Positions 1-11,390 of a stretch of DNA of 64,000 nucleotides are shown here, piece after piece. The first letter of the stretch is position 1, and each line of letters begins with the position of its first letter. The stretch comes from Peteryoungia algae. GTDB lineage: Bacteria > Pseudomonadota > Alphaproteobacteria > Rhizobiales > Rhizobiaceae. The notes below the pieces were generated by a model. That model made no database searches and had not been told where the DNA came from. It saw only the letters and a program-made list of their open reading frames with translations. The stretch covers positions 3,800,501-3,864,500 of the forward strand of contig NZ_CP128477.1 of NCBI RefSeq assembly GCF_030369675.1, read 5' to 3'. Position numbers and translations under genes: made by a program.

Positions 1-145
1 CGTCGACAAGACCGGAGTCGGAATGGCGCCGGGGACGGCATTCGGCGAGGGAGGGTTGCCCTTCTTGCGGGCTTGCTTCCTGCGCAATCCCGCGCATATC
101 GCGGACGCCGCCGAGCGTCTCGGCAGCTACATCAAGGCGCTCTGA
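1..145 (+). CDS. Class I/II PLP-dependent aminotransferase, C-terminal fragment
   Basis: Only the last 47 codons are present; the reading frame enters from the left edge (first full codon at base 2) and stops with TGA at 143-145. The visible segment has GVGMAPGTAFGEGG followed by an Arg-containing strand (FLRACFLR), which matches the C-terminal domain of aspartate/aromatic aminotransferase-like enzymes, where the Arg binds the substrate carboxylate. It ends in a short helix finishing IKAL. Substrate cannot be judged from this fragment. galE lies 163 bases downstream on the same strand, with no sign of coupling. Confidence 0.7.
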   Translation, partial: VDKTGVGMAPGTAFGEGGLPFLRACFLRNPAHIADAAERLGSYIKAL

Positions 146-261
146 GACAGGTTTGGCGGGTCGCTAAAATTTGAATGAAACGGCTTAGAGCCGCTTAACG
201 ATGAATCCAGATAGGCAAGCTATTTCAGAGGCTTGGGTGCGCTTCATAAGCACTCCGTAAG

Positions 262-273
262 AAGCACGTGCTT
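262..273. promoter_or_regulatory. 12-bp perfect palindrome upstream of galE
   Basis: AAGCACGTGCTT is a perfect self-complementary 12-mer placed 35 bases before the galE start codon. It could be a binding site for a dimeric regulator or chance. A weaker CGGCT-TAG-AGCCG hairpin at 181-193 may end the preceding aminotransferase transcript, but it has no T-run. Nothing else is seen in this 163-base gap. Confidence 0.25.
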
Positions 274-308
274 TCCTCCCGATAACAAGAACAACGGGAA
301 GAACTGTC

Positions 309-1340
309 ATGGCGATCTTGGTGACGGGGGGCGCAGGCTTCATCGGCAGCCACATGGTTTGGGCTCTGCTCGACGCGGGCGAGGATGTTGTCGTCGTTGA
401 TCGACTGTCCACCGGATTTCGCTGGGCCGTAGCGCCGGGTGCGCGCTTTTATCTGGGCGACATTGCCAAGCCGACGGTCCTGAAACAGATTTTCGCTGAA
501 AACGAGATCGAGGCGATCATCCATTTCGCCGGCTCGATCGTGGTGCCGGAATCGATCGCCGATCCGCTGACCTATTACGAGAACAACACCGAAAATACTC
601 GTCGTCTTCTGTCAGCGGCCGTGAAAGCCGGCATCGACAAAGTCATCTTTTCCTCGACGGCTGCAGTCTACGGATTGCCCGACAAGCCGCTGCCCGTGCG
701 TGAGGACGCCCCTCTGCGTCCGGAATCGCCCTATGGCCAGTCGAAGCTGATGAGCGAGATGATGTTGCGCGACACGGCGCGCGCCCATGGTCTCTGCTAT
801 GTTGCCCTACGCTATTTCAACGTCGCCGGTGCAGATGTGAAGGGCCGCGCTGGGAATTCGGCGGCGGGTGCCACGCATCTCCTCAAGGTCGCTTGCGAGG
901 CGGCATTGGGCAAGAGATCCTATATGTCGGTCTACGGTACGGACTACGATACGCCTGACGGTACAGGCGTGCGGGACTACATCCACATCAACGATCTCGT
1001 CGATGCTCACCTGCAGGCGCTCCGCTACCTGCGGAAAGGCGGCGGCCCCCTTGTCGCCAATTGCGGTTATGGCAAGGGCTATTCGGTCCTCGACATCGTC
1101 GAGGCCGTGCGCCGCGCCACGAATGTCGATTTCAAGGTGGATTATGCTCCGCGTCGTCCGGGTGACGCATCGCTCGTGGTCGCCGACTCGACGCTGGCCA
1201 AACAGGTTCTCGGCTGGGTGCCGCGCTATGATGACCTCGGTGTCATCGTGGACACGGCCCTGTCCTGGGAGCGCCGCCTCGAGGAAATTGCCATGCCCGA
1301 TATCAAGGATCTCCGCCGCAAGCTCGCCAGCGGCTTCTGA
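309..1340 (+). CDS. galE: UDP-glucose 4-epimerase
   Basis: This 343-residue short-chain dehydrogenase/reductase of the extended class interconverts UDP-glucose and UDP-galactose, feeding galactose units into surface polysaccharide. The NAD-binding TGGAGFIG is at residues 6-13. The catalytic SSTA segment (Thr117) and the YxxxK pair Tyr142/Lys146 (SPYGQSK) are intact, and the YFNVAGA segment after strand six is typical of GalE. Length fits the family (about 330-345). The ATG at 309 is preceded by GGGAAGA at a suitable distance. Rhizobial genomes often have several GalE paralogues (for example exoB), so a related UDP-sugar epimerase activity is possible. A strong terminator follows directly, so the gene looks monocistronic. 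Confidence 0.9.
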   Translation: MAILVTGGAGFIGSHMVWALLDAGEDVVVVDRLSTGFRWAVAPGARFYLGDIAKPTVLKQIFAENEIEAIIHFAGSIVVPESIADPLTYYENNTENTRRLLSAAVKAGIDKVIFSSTAAVYGLPDKPLPVREDAPLRPESPYGQSKLMSEMMLRDTARAHGLCYVALRYFNVAGADVKGRAGNSAAGATHLLKVACEAALGKRSYMSVYGTDYDTPDGTGVRDYIHINDLVDAHLQALRYLRKGGGPLVANCGYGKGYSVLDIVEAVRRATNVDFKVDYAPRRPGDASLVVADSTLAKQVLGWVPRYDDLGVIVDTALSWERRLEEIAMPDIKDLRRKLASGF

Positions 1341-1365
1341 ATACATGGTTCGTTGCGCCAGAGAG

Positions 1366-1396
1366 ACGCCACCCCGGCCTGCCGGGGTGGCGTTTT
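1366..1396 (+). terminator. Rho-independent terminator after galE
   Basis: A perfect 12-bp stem (ACGCCACCCCGG at 1366-1377 with CCGGGGTGGCGT at 1382-1393) closes a 4-base loop and is followed by a short T-run. It lies 26 bases after the galE stop codon. Confidence 0.85.
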
Positions 1397-1531
1397 GGCG
1401 AGCAGATCGCGCTGTCCGCAGCAATCTCCAATTGACGTGGATCAAGTTGGCCTGCGGCCTTGCCGCCTATGACTATGAAAAGGCCGTCGGGACTGGGGCC
1501 CGGCGTGTCAGACGGATCATGGAGATGGCTG

Positions 1532-2602
1532 ATGGCGAAGCGCCCGAGCGGCTGGTTGGCCGCCCTGCTGGTGGTCGTAATAGGCGGTGGCGCTTACTAC
1601 GGCTGGAAGACCTATGAAGGCGATGGCCTACCCGAGCATATTGCCCACGGGAACGGCCGCATCGAGGCGGTCGAGATCGATATCTCCACCAAGACCGGCG
1701 GTCGGGTGAAGGACATTCTCGTCGGCGAAGGCGATTTCGTCACGGCAGGGCAGGTGCTTGCCGTCATGGAAACCGATCAGCTCGATGCGGGCCGCCGGCA
1801 GGCGGTGGCGGAACACCGCCGGGCAATGGTCGCCGTCGATACGGCAGGCAGCGTTGTCGACCAGCGACTGGCAGAGCGAGAGGCGGCAATCGCGACCGTC
1901 GCGCAACGCGAGGCGCAACTCAGTGCTGCCGAAACCAAGCTTGCCCGGACCGAACGCCTGATTGAAAGCCGAACGACCAGCCAGCAGGTCGCAGATGACG
2001 ACAAGGCCGCAGCCGCAGGTGCACGCGCGGCGCTCGCAGCGGCAAAGGCTCAGGTGTCGGCCGCCGAGGCCGCGATCGGCGGCGCGCGCGCCCAGGTGAT
2101 CGACGCTGAAGCAGCCGTCGCCGCAGCGGCAGCTGCCCTTGAACGAATAGAAGCAGATATTGCAGACAGCACGCTGCGTGCGCCGAGGGACGGTCGTGTC
2201 CAATATCGCGTCGCTCAGCTCGGCGAGGTCCTGGGTGCTGGCGGCCGGGTGCTGAACATCGTCGATCTCTCCGACGTTTACATGGCCTTCTTCCTGCCGA
2301 CAGCAGAGGTCGGACGTATCGCCCTCGGCAGCGAAGCCCGCATCGTGCTCGATGCCGCCGCCGCGTATACCATCCCGGCGCGGGTCAGCTTCGTCGCGGA
2401 TGTTGCACAGTTCACCCCGAAGACCGTGGAGACCGACGAGGAACGCGAGAAACTGATGTTCCGGGTCAAGGCGCAGATCCCGGAACCTCTGCTCAAGAAA
2501 TATATCCAGCAGGTCAAGACGGGGCTGCCGGGCATTGCCTATGTCAATCTCGATTCCGAAGCCCCCTGGCCCGAAAGCCTGACCACAAACCTGGTGCAGT
2601 GA
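1532..2602 (+). CDS. HlyD-family periplasmic adaptor of an ABC-2 exporter (YhiI-like)
   Basis: A membrane-fusion/adaptor protein of about 356 residues. A short basic N-terminus (MAKRPSG) leads into one hydrophobic anchor (about residues 8-22). Then come a lipoyl/biotin-like half motif ([22 protein letters not shown]), a long Ala/Glu/Gln-rich alpha-helical hairpin containing two coiled coils, and the second half motif ([23 protein letters not shown]). The frame is open back to 1460, but ATG 1532 is preferred because GGAG lies 7 bases ahead and the anchor then falls at the N-terminus. It is 1 base from the following ATPase/permease gene and begins an adaptor - fused ATPase/permease - permease operon like yhiI-rbbA-yhhJ. 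The cargo is unknown. Confidence 0.85.
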   Translation: MAKRPSGWLAALLVVVIGGGAYYGWKTYEGDGLPEHIAHGNGRIEAVEIDISTKTGGRVKDILVGEGDFVTAGQVLAVMETDQLDAGRRQAVAEHRRAMVAVDTAGSVVDQRLAEREAAIATVAQREAQLSAAETKLARTERLIESRTTSQQVADDDKAAAAGARAALAAAKAQVSAAEAAIGGARAQVIDAEAAVAAAAAALERIEADIADSTLRAPRDGRVQYRVAQLGEVLGAGGRVLNIVDLSDVYMAFFLPTAEVGRIALGSEARIVLDAAAAYTIPARVSFVADVAQFTPKTVETDEEREKLMFRVKAQIPEPLLKKYIQQVKTGLPGIAYVNLDSEAPWPESLTTNLVQ

Positions 2603-2603
2603 A

Positions 2604-5375
2604 ATGGACGGGGTTTTGGAGACGCTGAGGGGGGATCCGGTCATACGGCTCGACGGCGTCGGCCTCTCTTATGGCAAGACGCAAGCCCTGCGGGACATCT
2701 CGCTTGACGTCTCCGCCGGCCTTATGGTCGGTCTGATCGGACCAGACGGTGTCGGCAAGTCGAGCCTGCTTTCGCTCGTCTCCGGCGCCCGCGCCATTCA
2801 GGCGGGCCGGATCGAGGTCCTGGGTGGCGACATGGCGCGTGCCTCTCATCGCCAAAAATCCTGCCCGCGTATTGCCTATATGCCGCAAGGCTTGGGCAAG
2901 AACCTCTACCCCACGCTCTCGGTCTTCGAGAATGTCGACTTTTTCGGCCGGCTCTTCGGCCAGGCTCGTGGTGAACGGGAACATCGGATCTCGGGCCTGC
3001 TGCATGCAACGGGCCTTGCAGCCTTCGCCGATCGGCCGGCCGGTAAACTGTCGGGCGGCATGAAGCAGAAGCTGGGCCTCTGCTGCGCCCTGATCCATGA
3101 TCCGGATCTTCTCATCCTCGACGAGCCGACCACTGGCGTCGATCCGCTGTCGCGCCGGCAATTCTGGGAGCTGATCGACGGCATCCGCGCGCAGCGGCCT
3201 GGAATGAGCGTCATCGTGGCGACAGCCTATATGGAGGAGGCCGAGCGTTTCGATTGGCTGGTCGCCATGGATGAAGGCCGCATCCTGGCGACGGGAACGC
3301 CGGCTGAACTTCTTACCCGGACCGGAGCCGGTACACTCGATGCTGCCTTTGTCGCTCTATTGCCCGCAGACAAGCGCGGTCGCGCAGAACCGCTGCACAT
3401 CCCCTCTCGACAGGTGGGCGTGGAGGATGAGATTGCGATTCGGGCCGACAACCTGACCATGCGCTTTGGCGACTTCACGGCCGTTGATAACGTCAGCTTT
3501 CAGATCCCGCGCGGCGAGATTTTTGGCTTTCTGGGGTCCAACGGCTGCGGCAAGACGACGACCATGAAGATGCTGACGGGGCTGCTGGCCGCGAGCGAAG
3601 GTAGAGCCGAGGTCTTCGGCCATCTCGTCGATCCCAAGGACATCGCGATCCGCCGTCGTGTCGGCTACATGAGCCAGGCCTTCTCGCTCTATGGCGAGCT
3701 GACGCTGCGTCAGAATCTGGAACTGCATGGCCGGTTGTTCGGCATGGCGGCAGCCGAGATCGAGCCACGTATTGCAGATCTTGCCGCGCGCTTCGGCCTT
3801 GCGCGGGTGCTGGATGAGTGGCCGGACGCCCTGCCGCTTGGCATGCGCCAGCGTCTTTCCCTGGCCGTCGCACTGATCCATCGGCCTGATATCCTGATCC
3901 TCGACGAACCGACTTCGGGCGTGGACCCGGTGGCGCGTGACGGCTTCTGGCAATTGCTCGCCGATCTCTCCCGGCGCGACGGTGTGACGATCTTTGTCTC
4001 GACACACTTCATGAACGAAGCGGCACTCTGTGATCGCATTTCGCTGATGCATGCCGGCAGGGTACTCGTGACGGATGCACCCGAAGCGATCGTTTCAGGT
4101 TGCAAGGCGCAGGACCTGGAACAGGCCTTCATCCAGTATCTGGAGACTGCGATCGGTGAAGAAGCCACGCCCAGTTTCGCCGTCGGACAGGACGAACCGG
4201 GGTCCTCAATAGACGAGCCGCAAGCCGCAAGACGACGCAGGCCTCTCCTCGATCGGCGCCGCCTGCTGGCCTTCAGCCGTCGAGAGGCGCTCGAGCTCGT
4301 CCGCGACCCGATCCGTGCGACCCTGGCCATGGTCGGTAGCCTCATCCTCATGTTTGTCATCGGCTATGGCATCAACCTTGACGTCGAGAACCTCACCTTT
4401 GCAGCACTCGACCGCGACGACACAGTGCTGAGCCGCGAATATGTCGCCGAGATTGCCGGCTCGCGTTATTTCATCGAGCGGCCGCCGATTGCCAGCTACG
4501 AAGAACTCGATCGGCGCATGCGCTCCGGCGACATCAGTCTCGCCATCGAAATTCCGCCTGGCTTTGGCCGAGACCTCGCGCGTGGCAACCGCAGCGTGGA
4601 GGTCGGCGCCTGGATCGACGGCGCAATGCCGTCGCGTGCCGAGACCGTGTCTGGTTATGTCCAGGGCATGCACGCGACCTGGCTGGCCCGAAAGGCCCGC
4701 GAACTCTACGGCGACGAAGCAATGGCGACGGCTTTCGAGATCGAAATCCGCTATCGGTACAATCCGGGCCTGGAGAGCTTGGTATCCATGGTGCCGGCCG
4801 TCATTCCGCTTCTCCTGATGCTGATCCCGGCCATGCTTTCGGTGCTGAGCGTGGTGCGGGAAAAGGAACTCGGCTCGATCATCAACTTCTATGTCACGCC
4901 CGTCACGCGGCTGGAATTTCTGCTCGGCAAGCAGCTGCCCTATATCGGCATTGCCTTCCTGAACTTTTTGATGCTGACCGCCTTTGCCGTCTTCGGCTTC
5001 CAGGTGCCGCTGACGGGCAGCTTCGCCGTTCTGGCACTGGGCGCCTTTCTCTATGTCTTCGCCGCCACGGCGCTTGGTCTCCTGCTCTCGAGCTTCATGA
5101 AAAGCCAGATCTCGGCGATCTTCGGAACCACGTTGCTGACCATCATTCCGGCGGTCCAGTTTTCCGGCATGCTTTCGCCAGTCTCGGCATTGCAGGGGGC
5201 GGGCGCTCTGATCGGCCAGATCTATCCGGCGAGCCACTTCGTCACCATTTCCCGCGGCGTCTTCTCAAAAGGGCTGACCTTCGTCGATCTCGGCCCGCAA
5301 CTCCTGGCGCTGGCGATCGTTGGACCCCTGCTGCTTGTCGCCGGCACCCTTCTCCTCAAGAAGCAGGCGGCGTGA
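2604..5375 (+). CDS. RbbA-like fusion: two ABC ATPase domains plus ABC-2 permease
   Basis: A 923-residue protein with two nucleotide-binding domains followed by a membrane domain. NBD1 has Walker [10 protein letters not shown] (residues 46-54), signature LSGGM and Walker [17 protein letters not shown]2 has Walker [11 protein letters not shown] (about 311-320) and Walker [14 protein letters not shown], but its signature reads LPLGMRQ rather than LSGGQ, a feature I recall for E. coli RbbA. A linker (about residues 510-550) leads to an ABC-2 type permease: one N-terminal transmembrane helix, a large periplasmic domain, and a C-terminal bundle starting near [16 protein letters not shown]. Together with the adaptor before it and the permease 3 bases after it, this should form a tripartite exporter. 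RbbA of E. coli is reported to be ribosome-associated; whether that applies here is unknown. Confidence 0.85.
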   Translation: MDGVLETLRGDPVIRLDGVGLSYGKTQALRDISLDVSAGLMVGLIGPDGVGKSSLLSLVSGARAIQAGRIEVLGGDMARASHRQKSCPRIAYMPQGLGKNLYPTLSVFENVDFFGRLFGQARGEREHRISGLLHATGLAAFADRPAGKLSGGMKQKLGLCCALIHDPDLLILDEPTTGVDPLSRRQFWELIDGIRAQRPGMSVIVATAYMEEAERFDWLVAMDEGRILATGTPAELLTRTGAGTLDAAFVALLPADKRGRAEPLHIPSRQVGVEDEIAIRADNLTMRFGDFTAVDNVSFQIPRGEIFGFLGSNGCGKTTTMKMLTGLLAASEGRAEVFGHLVDPKDIAIRRRVGYMSQAFSLYGELTLRQNLELHGRLFGMAAAEIEPRIADLAARFGLARVLDEWPDALPLGMRQRLSLAVALIHRPDILILDEPTSGVDPVARDGFWQLLADLSRRDGVTIFVSTHFMNEAALCDRISLMHAGRVLVTDAPEAIVSGCKAQDLEQAFIQYLETAIGEEATPSFAVGQDEPGSSIDEPQAARRRRPLLDRRRLLAFSRREALELVRDPIRATLAMVGSLILMFVIGYGINLDVENLTFAALDRDDTVLSREYVAEIAGSRYFIERPPIASYEELDRRMRSGDISLAIEIPPGFGRDLARGNRSVEVGAWIDGAMPSRAETVSGYVQGMHATWLARKARELYGDEAMATAFEIEIRYRYNPGLESLVSMVPAVIPLLLMLIPAMLSVLSVVREKELGSIINFYVTPVTRLEFLLGKQLPYIGIAFLNFLMLTAFAVFGFQVPLTGSFAVLALGAFLYVFAATALGLLLSSFMKSQISAIFGTTLLTIIPAVQFSGMLSPVSALQGAGALIGQIYPASHFVTISRGVFSKGLTFVDLGPQLLALAIVGPLLLVAGTLLLKKQAA

Positions 5376-5378
5376 ACC

Positions 5379-6491
5379 ATGCGTCTGGCAAACATCTTCG
5401 AACTCGGCATCAAGGAACTTCGCGGTCTCGTACGCGATCCGGCCCTGATGCTTTTGATCGTCTATGCCTTCACGCTGAACATTTACACGGCCGCAACGGC
5501 CGAACCCGAAACGCTGAACAAGGCGGCGGTCGCCATCGTCGATGAGGATCGCTCGCAAGTGTCGGCGCGGATCGAAAGCGCGCTCTATCCGCCCTATTTC
5601 CTGCCACCGAAGATGATCGCCTCCACCGAGATAGACCGGCGCATGAACGCCGGCCTCGACACCTTCGTGCTCGACATTCCACCGGAATTCCAGCGCGATC
5701 TTCTGGCCGGACGAAGTCCGCAGATCCAGCTCAACATCGATGCCACGCAGATGACCCAGGCTTTTTCCGGCGGTCGCTACATCCAGGAAATCGTCACCGG
5801 GGAGGTGACGGATTTCCTCAACCGGGGAGAGGCCGAGGATCGGGCGACAGTGTCTTTGTCTCTGAGGGCGCGTTTCAACCCTGAGCTCGACAAGGGCTGG
5901 TTCGGCGCGATCAATGAGGTCATCTCGGCGGTGACCATGCTCTCGATCATCCTGACGGGGGCGGCCCTCATCCGCGAACGGGAACATGGCACGATCGAAC
6001 ATCTTCTCGTCATGCCGGTAACACCCGCCGAGATCATGCTAAGCAAGATCTGGTCGATGGGTCTCGTCGTGCTCCTGGCGACCGTCTTTTCCCTCTTTGT
6101 CGTCGTGGAAGCCGCTCTCGATGTCCCGCTGCGGGGATCGATGTCCCTCTTTCTGGTCGGAGCGATCCTGCAACTGGTCGCCGCCACCTCCATGGGGATT
6201 TTCCTGGCGACAGTGGCCGGTTCGATGCCGCAGTTCGGGCTCTTGCTGATGCTGGTTCTATTGCCGCTGCAGATCCTGTCCGGCGGTATGACCCCGCGTG
6301 AAAGCATGCCGGAGGTGATCCAGTGGATCATGTCGGCGGCGCCCAACACCCATTTCGTCATCATGGCTCAGGCGGTCTTGTTTCGCGACGCGGGCATTGG
6401 TGTCGTCTGGCCACAGATCCTGGCGCTGGTCGCGATCTCTGCCGTTTTCTTCGTTCTCTCGCTCAAGCGTTTCCGCGCATTCCTGCGCTGA
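5379..6491 (+). CDS. ABC-2 type permease (YhhJ-like)
   Basis: A 370-residue ABC-2 family membrane protein. One transmembrane helix near the N-terminus (LMLLIVYAFTLNIYTAA) is followed by a roughly 150-residue extracytoplasmic domain. A C-terminal block of about five helices contains the REREHGTIEHLLVMPV element typical of ABC-2 exporters. It is the second permease of the adaptor - RbbA-like - permease operon, starting 3 bases after the fused ATPase gene, so the complex probably pairs this protein with the permease half of that fusion. The substrate is not evident. The operon ends at a stem-loop about 25 bases downstream. Confidence 0.85.
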   Translation: MRLANIFELGIKELRGLVRDPALMLLIVYAFTLNIYTAATAEPETLNKAAVAIVDEDRSQVSARIESALYPPYFLPPKMIASTEIDRRMNAGLDTFVLDIPPEFQRDLLAGRSPQIQLNIDATQMTQAFSGGRYIQEIVTGEVTDFLNRGEAEDRATVSLSLRARFNPELDKGWFGAINEVISAVTMLSIILTGAALIREREHGTIEHLLVMPVTPAEIMLSKIWSMGLVVLLATVFSLFVVVEAALDVPLRGSMSLFLVGAILQLVAATSMGIFLATVAGSMPQFGLLLMLVLLPLQILSGGMTPRESMPEVIQWIMSAAPNTHFVIMAQAVLFRDAGIGVVWPQILALVAISAVFFVLSLKRFRAFLR

Positions 6492-6510
6492 CTGGTCCAG
6501 GTCCAGACCA

Positions 6511-6545
6511 CGAAAAAGCCGGAGATGCGGCGGCATCTCCGGCTT
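6511..6545. terminator. Bidirectional terminator between the exporter operon and katG
   Basis: A 13-bp perfect stem (AAGCCGGAGATGC at 6516-6528 and its complement at 6533-6545) has a 4-base loop. Read on the minus strand it is followed by a T-run (from the A-run at 6513-6517), making a canonical terminator for katG. On the plus strand the stem is the same but the T-run is weak. Confidence 0.8.
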
Positions 6546-6593
6546 GCTCTGGCGGTCGTTAAGGCTCGCGCACGAGTTCTAGCGTCGCAAGGT

Positions 6594-8795
<2,202 letters not shown>

Positions 8796-9010
8796 TTATC
8801 CAGAATCGAATTGCTGAGAGGCTCTGCAAGAGCACGTCCACATCACAAGCCGATGAACTGGCGGCAGGACATTGCACCGTCCTGCCTGATCCGTCGCCTG
8901 CCTGTCCTCTCGAGAAACGAAAGCAGTTGAACCGCCTCCCTTAAGGCGGCCGCCGACATCATCTGGAATTGTTCTAGCAAAGCACATCGATTAATGTAAG
9001 TTGGAAATTG

Positions 9011-9041
9011 TGATCAGTTCCATAGGATTAGGTTATGATCA
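9011..9041. promoter_or_regulatory. Candidate OxyR operator region between katG and oxyR
   Basis: Two TGATCA hexamers (9011-9016 and 9036-9041) flank an AT-rich core containing ATAGGATTAGGTTAT. The second hexamer overlaps the oxyR start codon. OxyR binds tandem, loosely conserved dyads and usually represses its own gene while activating divergent katG, so a site overlapping the oxyR start is plausible. The match to the E. coli consensus is only partial. The rest of the 263-base intergenic region (8772-9034) shows no gene. Confidence 0.35.
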
Positions 9042-9961
9042 ATTTTACACTTCGGCAGCTGCGATATTTCGATGCCTTGGCGCGTCACGGCCATTTCGGC
9101 CGGGCGGCGGAAGCCTGCTCGATCTCCCAGCCAGCCTTGTCGGTGCAGATCAAGGAACTCGAGGAAGCGCTGGGCGCCGAACTGTTCGAGCGCGCCGCCC
9201 GCCAGCTGCGGCTCTCGGCATTCGGTGAGGAGTTTCTCCTGCGGGTGCGCGATATTCTGCGGTCAGTTGATGAACTGGGCGATCTTGCCCGCGCCCACCG
9301 CAAGCATCTCGTCGGACGCCTCAGGATCGGCGTCATTCCGACCGTTGCTCCCTATCTGCTGCCCGGTATGATCTCGGCTCTCACCCGCAAGAATACCGAT
9401 CTCGACATCCATGTCCGGGAAAGCGTGACCCCGAAGCTTTTGCAGGAGTTGTCGGAGGGGCGGCTCGATACGGCGATCGTGGCATTGCCGGTTTCGGAGC
9501 CGGCGATGACCGAAATGCCGCTGTTCGAGGAGAATTTCGTCCTTGTCCGCCCAAAGGACGATGCCGACAAGCCTGTTCCCAGCGGCGAGATGCTGCGCGA
9601 GATGCGTCTCCTCTTGCTTGAAGAGGGGCATTGCTTCCGCGATCAGGCGCTTTCCTTCTGCGATATGGGTGCCGTGCGTCCGCGCGAAATCCTGGACGGC
9701 AGCTCGCTTTCGACCCTTGTCCAGATGGTTGGCGCCGGCATCGGTGTCACGCTGATCCCCGAGATTGCCATGAAGGTGGAGACGCGTTCCGCCGATGTCT
9801 CCATCGCCCGCTTCGAGCACCCGCAACCGTCGCGCAGGATCGGCATGATCTGGCGCAAGACGAGCCCGATCGCAAAACAGTTGATCGAAGTGGCGGAGGT
9901 GGTGCGGGGAACGGCGGAGGCCCTGCAACTGCAACTGCGCATCATGGAGACATCTTCATGA
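9035..9961 (+). CDS. oxyR: Hydrogen peroxide-sensing LysR regulator
   Basis: A 308-residue LysR-type regulator. The winged helix-turn-helix occupies roughly residues 1-60 (FGRAAEACSISQPALSVQIKELE). The effector domain carries two cysteines, Cys200 and Cys209, in the context GHCFRDQALSFC, the spacing and surroundings of the redox-active pair of OxyR. Reversible disulfide formation by peroxide should convert it into an activator of divergent katG. ATG 9035 is preceded by AGGATTAGG. The presence of both cysteines makes OxyR much more likely than another LysR member. Confidence 0.95.
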   Translation: MINFTLRQLRYFDALARHGHFGRAAEACSISQPALSVQIKELEEALGAELFERAARQLRLSAFGEEFLLRVRDILRSVDELGDLARAHRKHLVGRLRIGVIPTVAPYLLPGMISALTRKNTDLDIHVRESVTPKLLQELSEGRLDTAIVALPVSEPAMTEMPLFEENFVLVRPKDDADKPVPSGEMLREMRLLLLEEGHCFRDQALSFCDMGAVRPREILDGSSLSTLVQMVGAGIGVTLIPEIAMKVETRSADVSIARFEHPQPSRRIGMIWRKTSPIAKQLIEVAEVVRGTAEALQLQLRIMETSS

Positions 9962-10015
9962 TTCATGCGAAACTTTCGCTCTCCGGCAACGTTCGCCCCA
10001 GATAGGGAGCGGATC

Positions 10016-10636
10016 ATGTGGACCTGGCTGGAAGAAAATCACGGCGTTTTATCGGCTCTTTCGAGCCTGGCCATGCTGGGTGTGTGGGTTCTTTATCTGC
10101 AGCTCTTTTATTCGAGCTACAGGCACCAGATCAGGCCAAAGATCCTGATCACCAGGGGAGGCGGCCATACGGCGGCCGCCCGTTGCATCCTGACGAATAT
10201 GAGCCCCGAGATTATCTTCGTTCAGGCGGTTCTTTCGCGATTGTCCTTCCCGGACGGAGAGGAAACCTATTCCTTGAGCGAGCTTGATCGCACGGGCTTT
10301 GCTCCGTCGGACAGGCGCAGCGAACTCGTCCAGGGGCCGTTGCGCAGCGGCGACTTTCTCGACCTCGGCTCCTTCGATGAACTGCTCTCGGCGCTGCTCG
10401 GAAAAGACGATGCCCGGCACAAACTCGCCGCAGCCAGCTCTCTCACCATCCTGGTGGTCGGAAGCTACACCTGGCACGACCGGCTTGCGGCCGCCGAAAG
10501 AACGTTCAACCTGGACCGCAACGAAGCCGATGAAATCGTCCTTCTGCCTGCCCGAATGACTTCCCGGCAGATCCGGACCAGGGCCGAGAGGCGGGCGGTT
10601 GCCCGTATGGTCGAGAAACAGGCGGGACTCGACTGA
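10016..10636 (+). CDS. Hypothetical protein with N-terminal membrane anchor
   Basis: A 206-residue protein not recognised. It begins MWTWLEENHG, has one clear transmembrane helix (about residues 12-32, ending LYLQLFYSSYRHQIRP), and then a soluble domain of mixed strand/helix character rich in charged residues. It ends in a basic Arg-rich helix. The frame extends to 9965, but ATG 10016 has GGGAG 6 bases ahead and places the helix at the N-terminus. It starts 54 bases after oxyR on the same strand and could be co-transcribed, but no functional link to peroxide stress can be read from the sequence. Confidence 0.7.
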   Translation: MWTWLEENHGVLSALSSLAMLGVWVLYLQLFYSSYRHQIRPKILITRGGGHTAAARCILTNMSPEIIFVQAVLSRLSFPDGEETYSLSELDRTGFAPSDRRSELVQGPLRSGDFLDLGSFDELLSALLGKDDARHKLAAASSLTILVVGSYTWHDRLAAAERTFNLDRNEADEIVLLPARMTSRQIRTRAERRAVARMVEKQAGLD

Positions 10637-10720
10637 CCGTACTGCACAGACGATCCGGTCGGTCCGAGGCTAAGGGCGACAGCCGTACAAATAAGTCGAC
10701 TGGAGATAAGCGGGATGGAA

Positions 10721-10795
10721 TGGTGCTGCTAGAGAGATTTGAACTCTCGGCCTCTCCCTTACCAAGGGAGTGCTCTACCCCTGAGCTATAGCAGC
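10721..10795 (-). tRNA. tRNA-Thr (anticodon GGT)
   Basis: On the minus strand a full cloverleaf reads GCTGCTA (acceptor), a D arm with GCTC...GAGC, an anticodon stem CTCCC/GGGAG with loop TTGGTAA (anticodon GGT, decoding ACC/ACU), a T arm GAGAG-TTCAAAT-CTCTC, TAGCAGC, then discriminator A and an encoded CCA end. No integrase or att-like duplication is seen beside it. Confidence 0.96.
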
Positions 10796-10949
10796 ATCTG
10801 GCGGGCGACGCGTTTGGTCGGCCCGGAACGAGGCGCCTATTGCCATAGAGTTTCGGGCAGCGCAAGCCGTAAAGCGCTCGGGGTGCCAAGTTTTGTGACA
10901 GGGTTGGAAGGGACTTTGCGATTTTGCTCCGATCGTTTATCACCCGCTC

Positions 10950-11264
10950 ATGACGAATGAGCCGGAAAACAAGGGTGAATCGGATGATGGCCCGATCGAG
11001 GGCGCGCCGCTCGCTGATCGGGGAAAACCTGCGCGCTCCGATGCTGAAACACGGCGGCGCGAGCGGGCGGCGGCGAAGCTGCGTGAGAATCTTGCCCGTC
11101 GCAAGCAGCAATCGCGAGCGCGACGCGCCGGCGAAGCCGAGGACGGGGTGGGGCTTCCGGCCGCGCGTCCGGCGTCGGTGAATGTGATTGCGGAAGGTCA
11201 GGGCGGTGAAGGGTTGCCCGACAATTCCACGCCTGCCGCAAATTCGTCCAAACCCGGTGATTAA
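10950..11264 (+). CDS. Small charged hypothetical protein upstream of murA
   Basis: A 104-residue protein of low complexity: acidic N-terminus, an Arg/Ala-rich central helix (ETRRRERAAAKLRENLARRKQQSRARR, about residues 34-60), and a Pro/Gly/Ser tail. No enzymatic domain is visible. The ATG at 10950 lies in a GC-rich context with no strong Shine-Dalgarno sequence. It precedes the conserved murA...yacG block on the same strand, and as I recall a similar basic small protein sits here in related rhizobia. Function unknown; possibly nucleic-acid associated from its charge, which is only inference. Confidence 0.6.
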   Translation: MTNEPENKGESDDGPIEGAPLADRGKPARSDAETRRRERAAAKLRENLARRKQQSRARRAGEAEDGVGLPAARPASVNVIAEGQGGEGLPDNSTPAANSSKPGD

Positions 11265-11390
11265 CCGAGCGTTGCAGCTTTAATTGAACCGCTCATGGTT
11301 TTCGTCTAAAGAGCCAGCCTCGCCGGATTGGCTACCTCTCACACGTTCTCAAGGAAAGGCGGGCACCTCTCGCCCGTATCGCAGGCTCTT

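Noticed and set aside
181..193. CGGCT-TAG-AGCCG hairpin as terminator of the first aminotransferase
   Set aside because: Only 5 bp with a 3-base loop and no T-run, too weak to call as a terminator.
1460..1531. Upstream start for the HlyD-type adaptor
   Set aside because: It would add 24 residues ahead of the membrane anchor without a good ribosome-binding site; ATG 1532 has GGAG at 7 bases.
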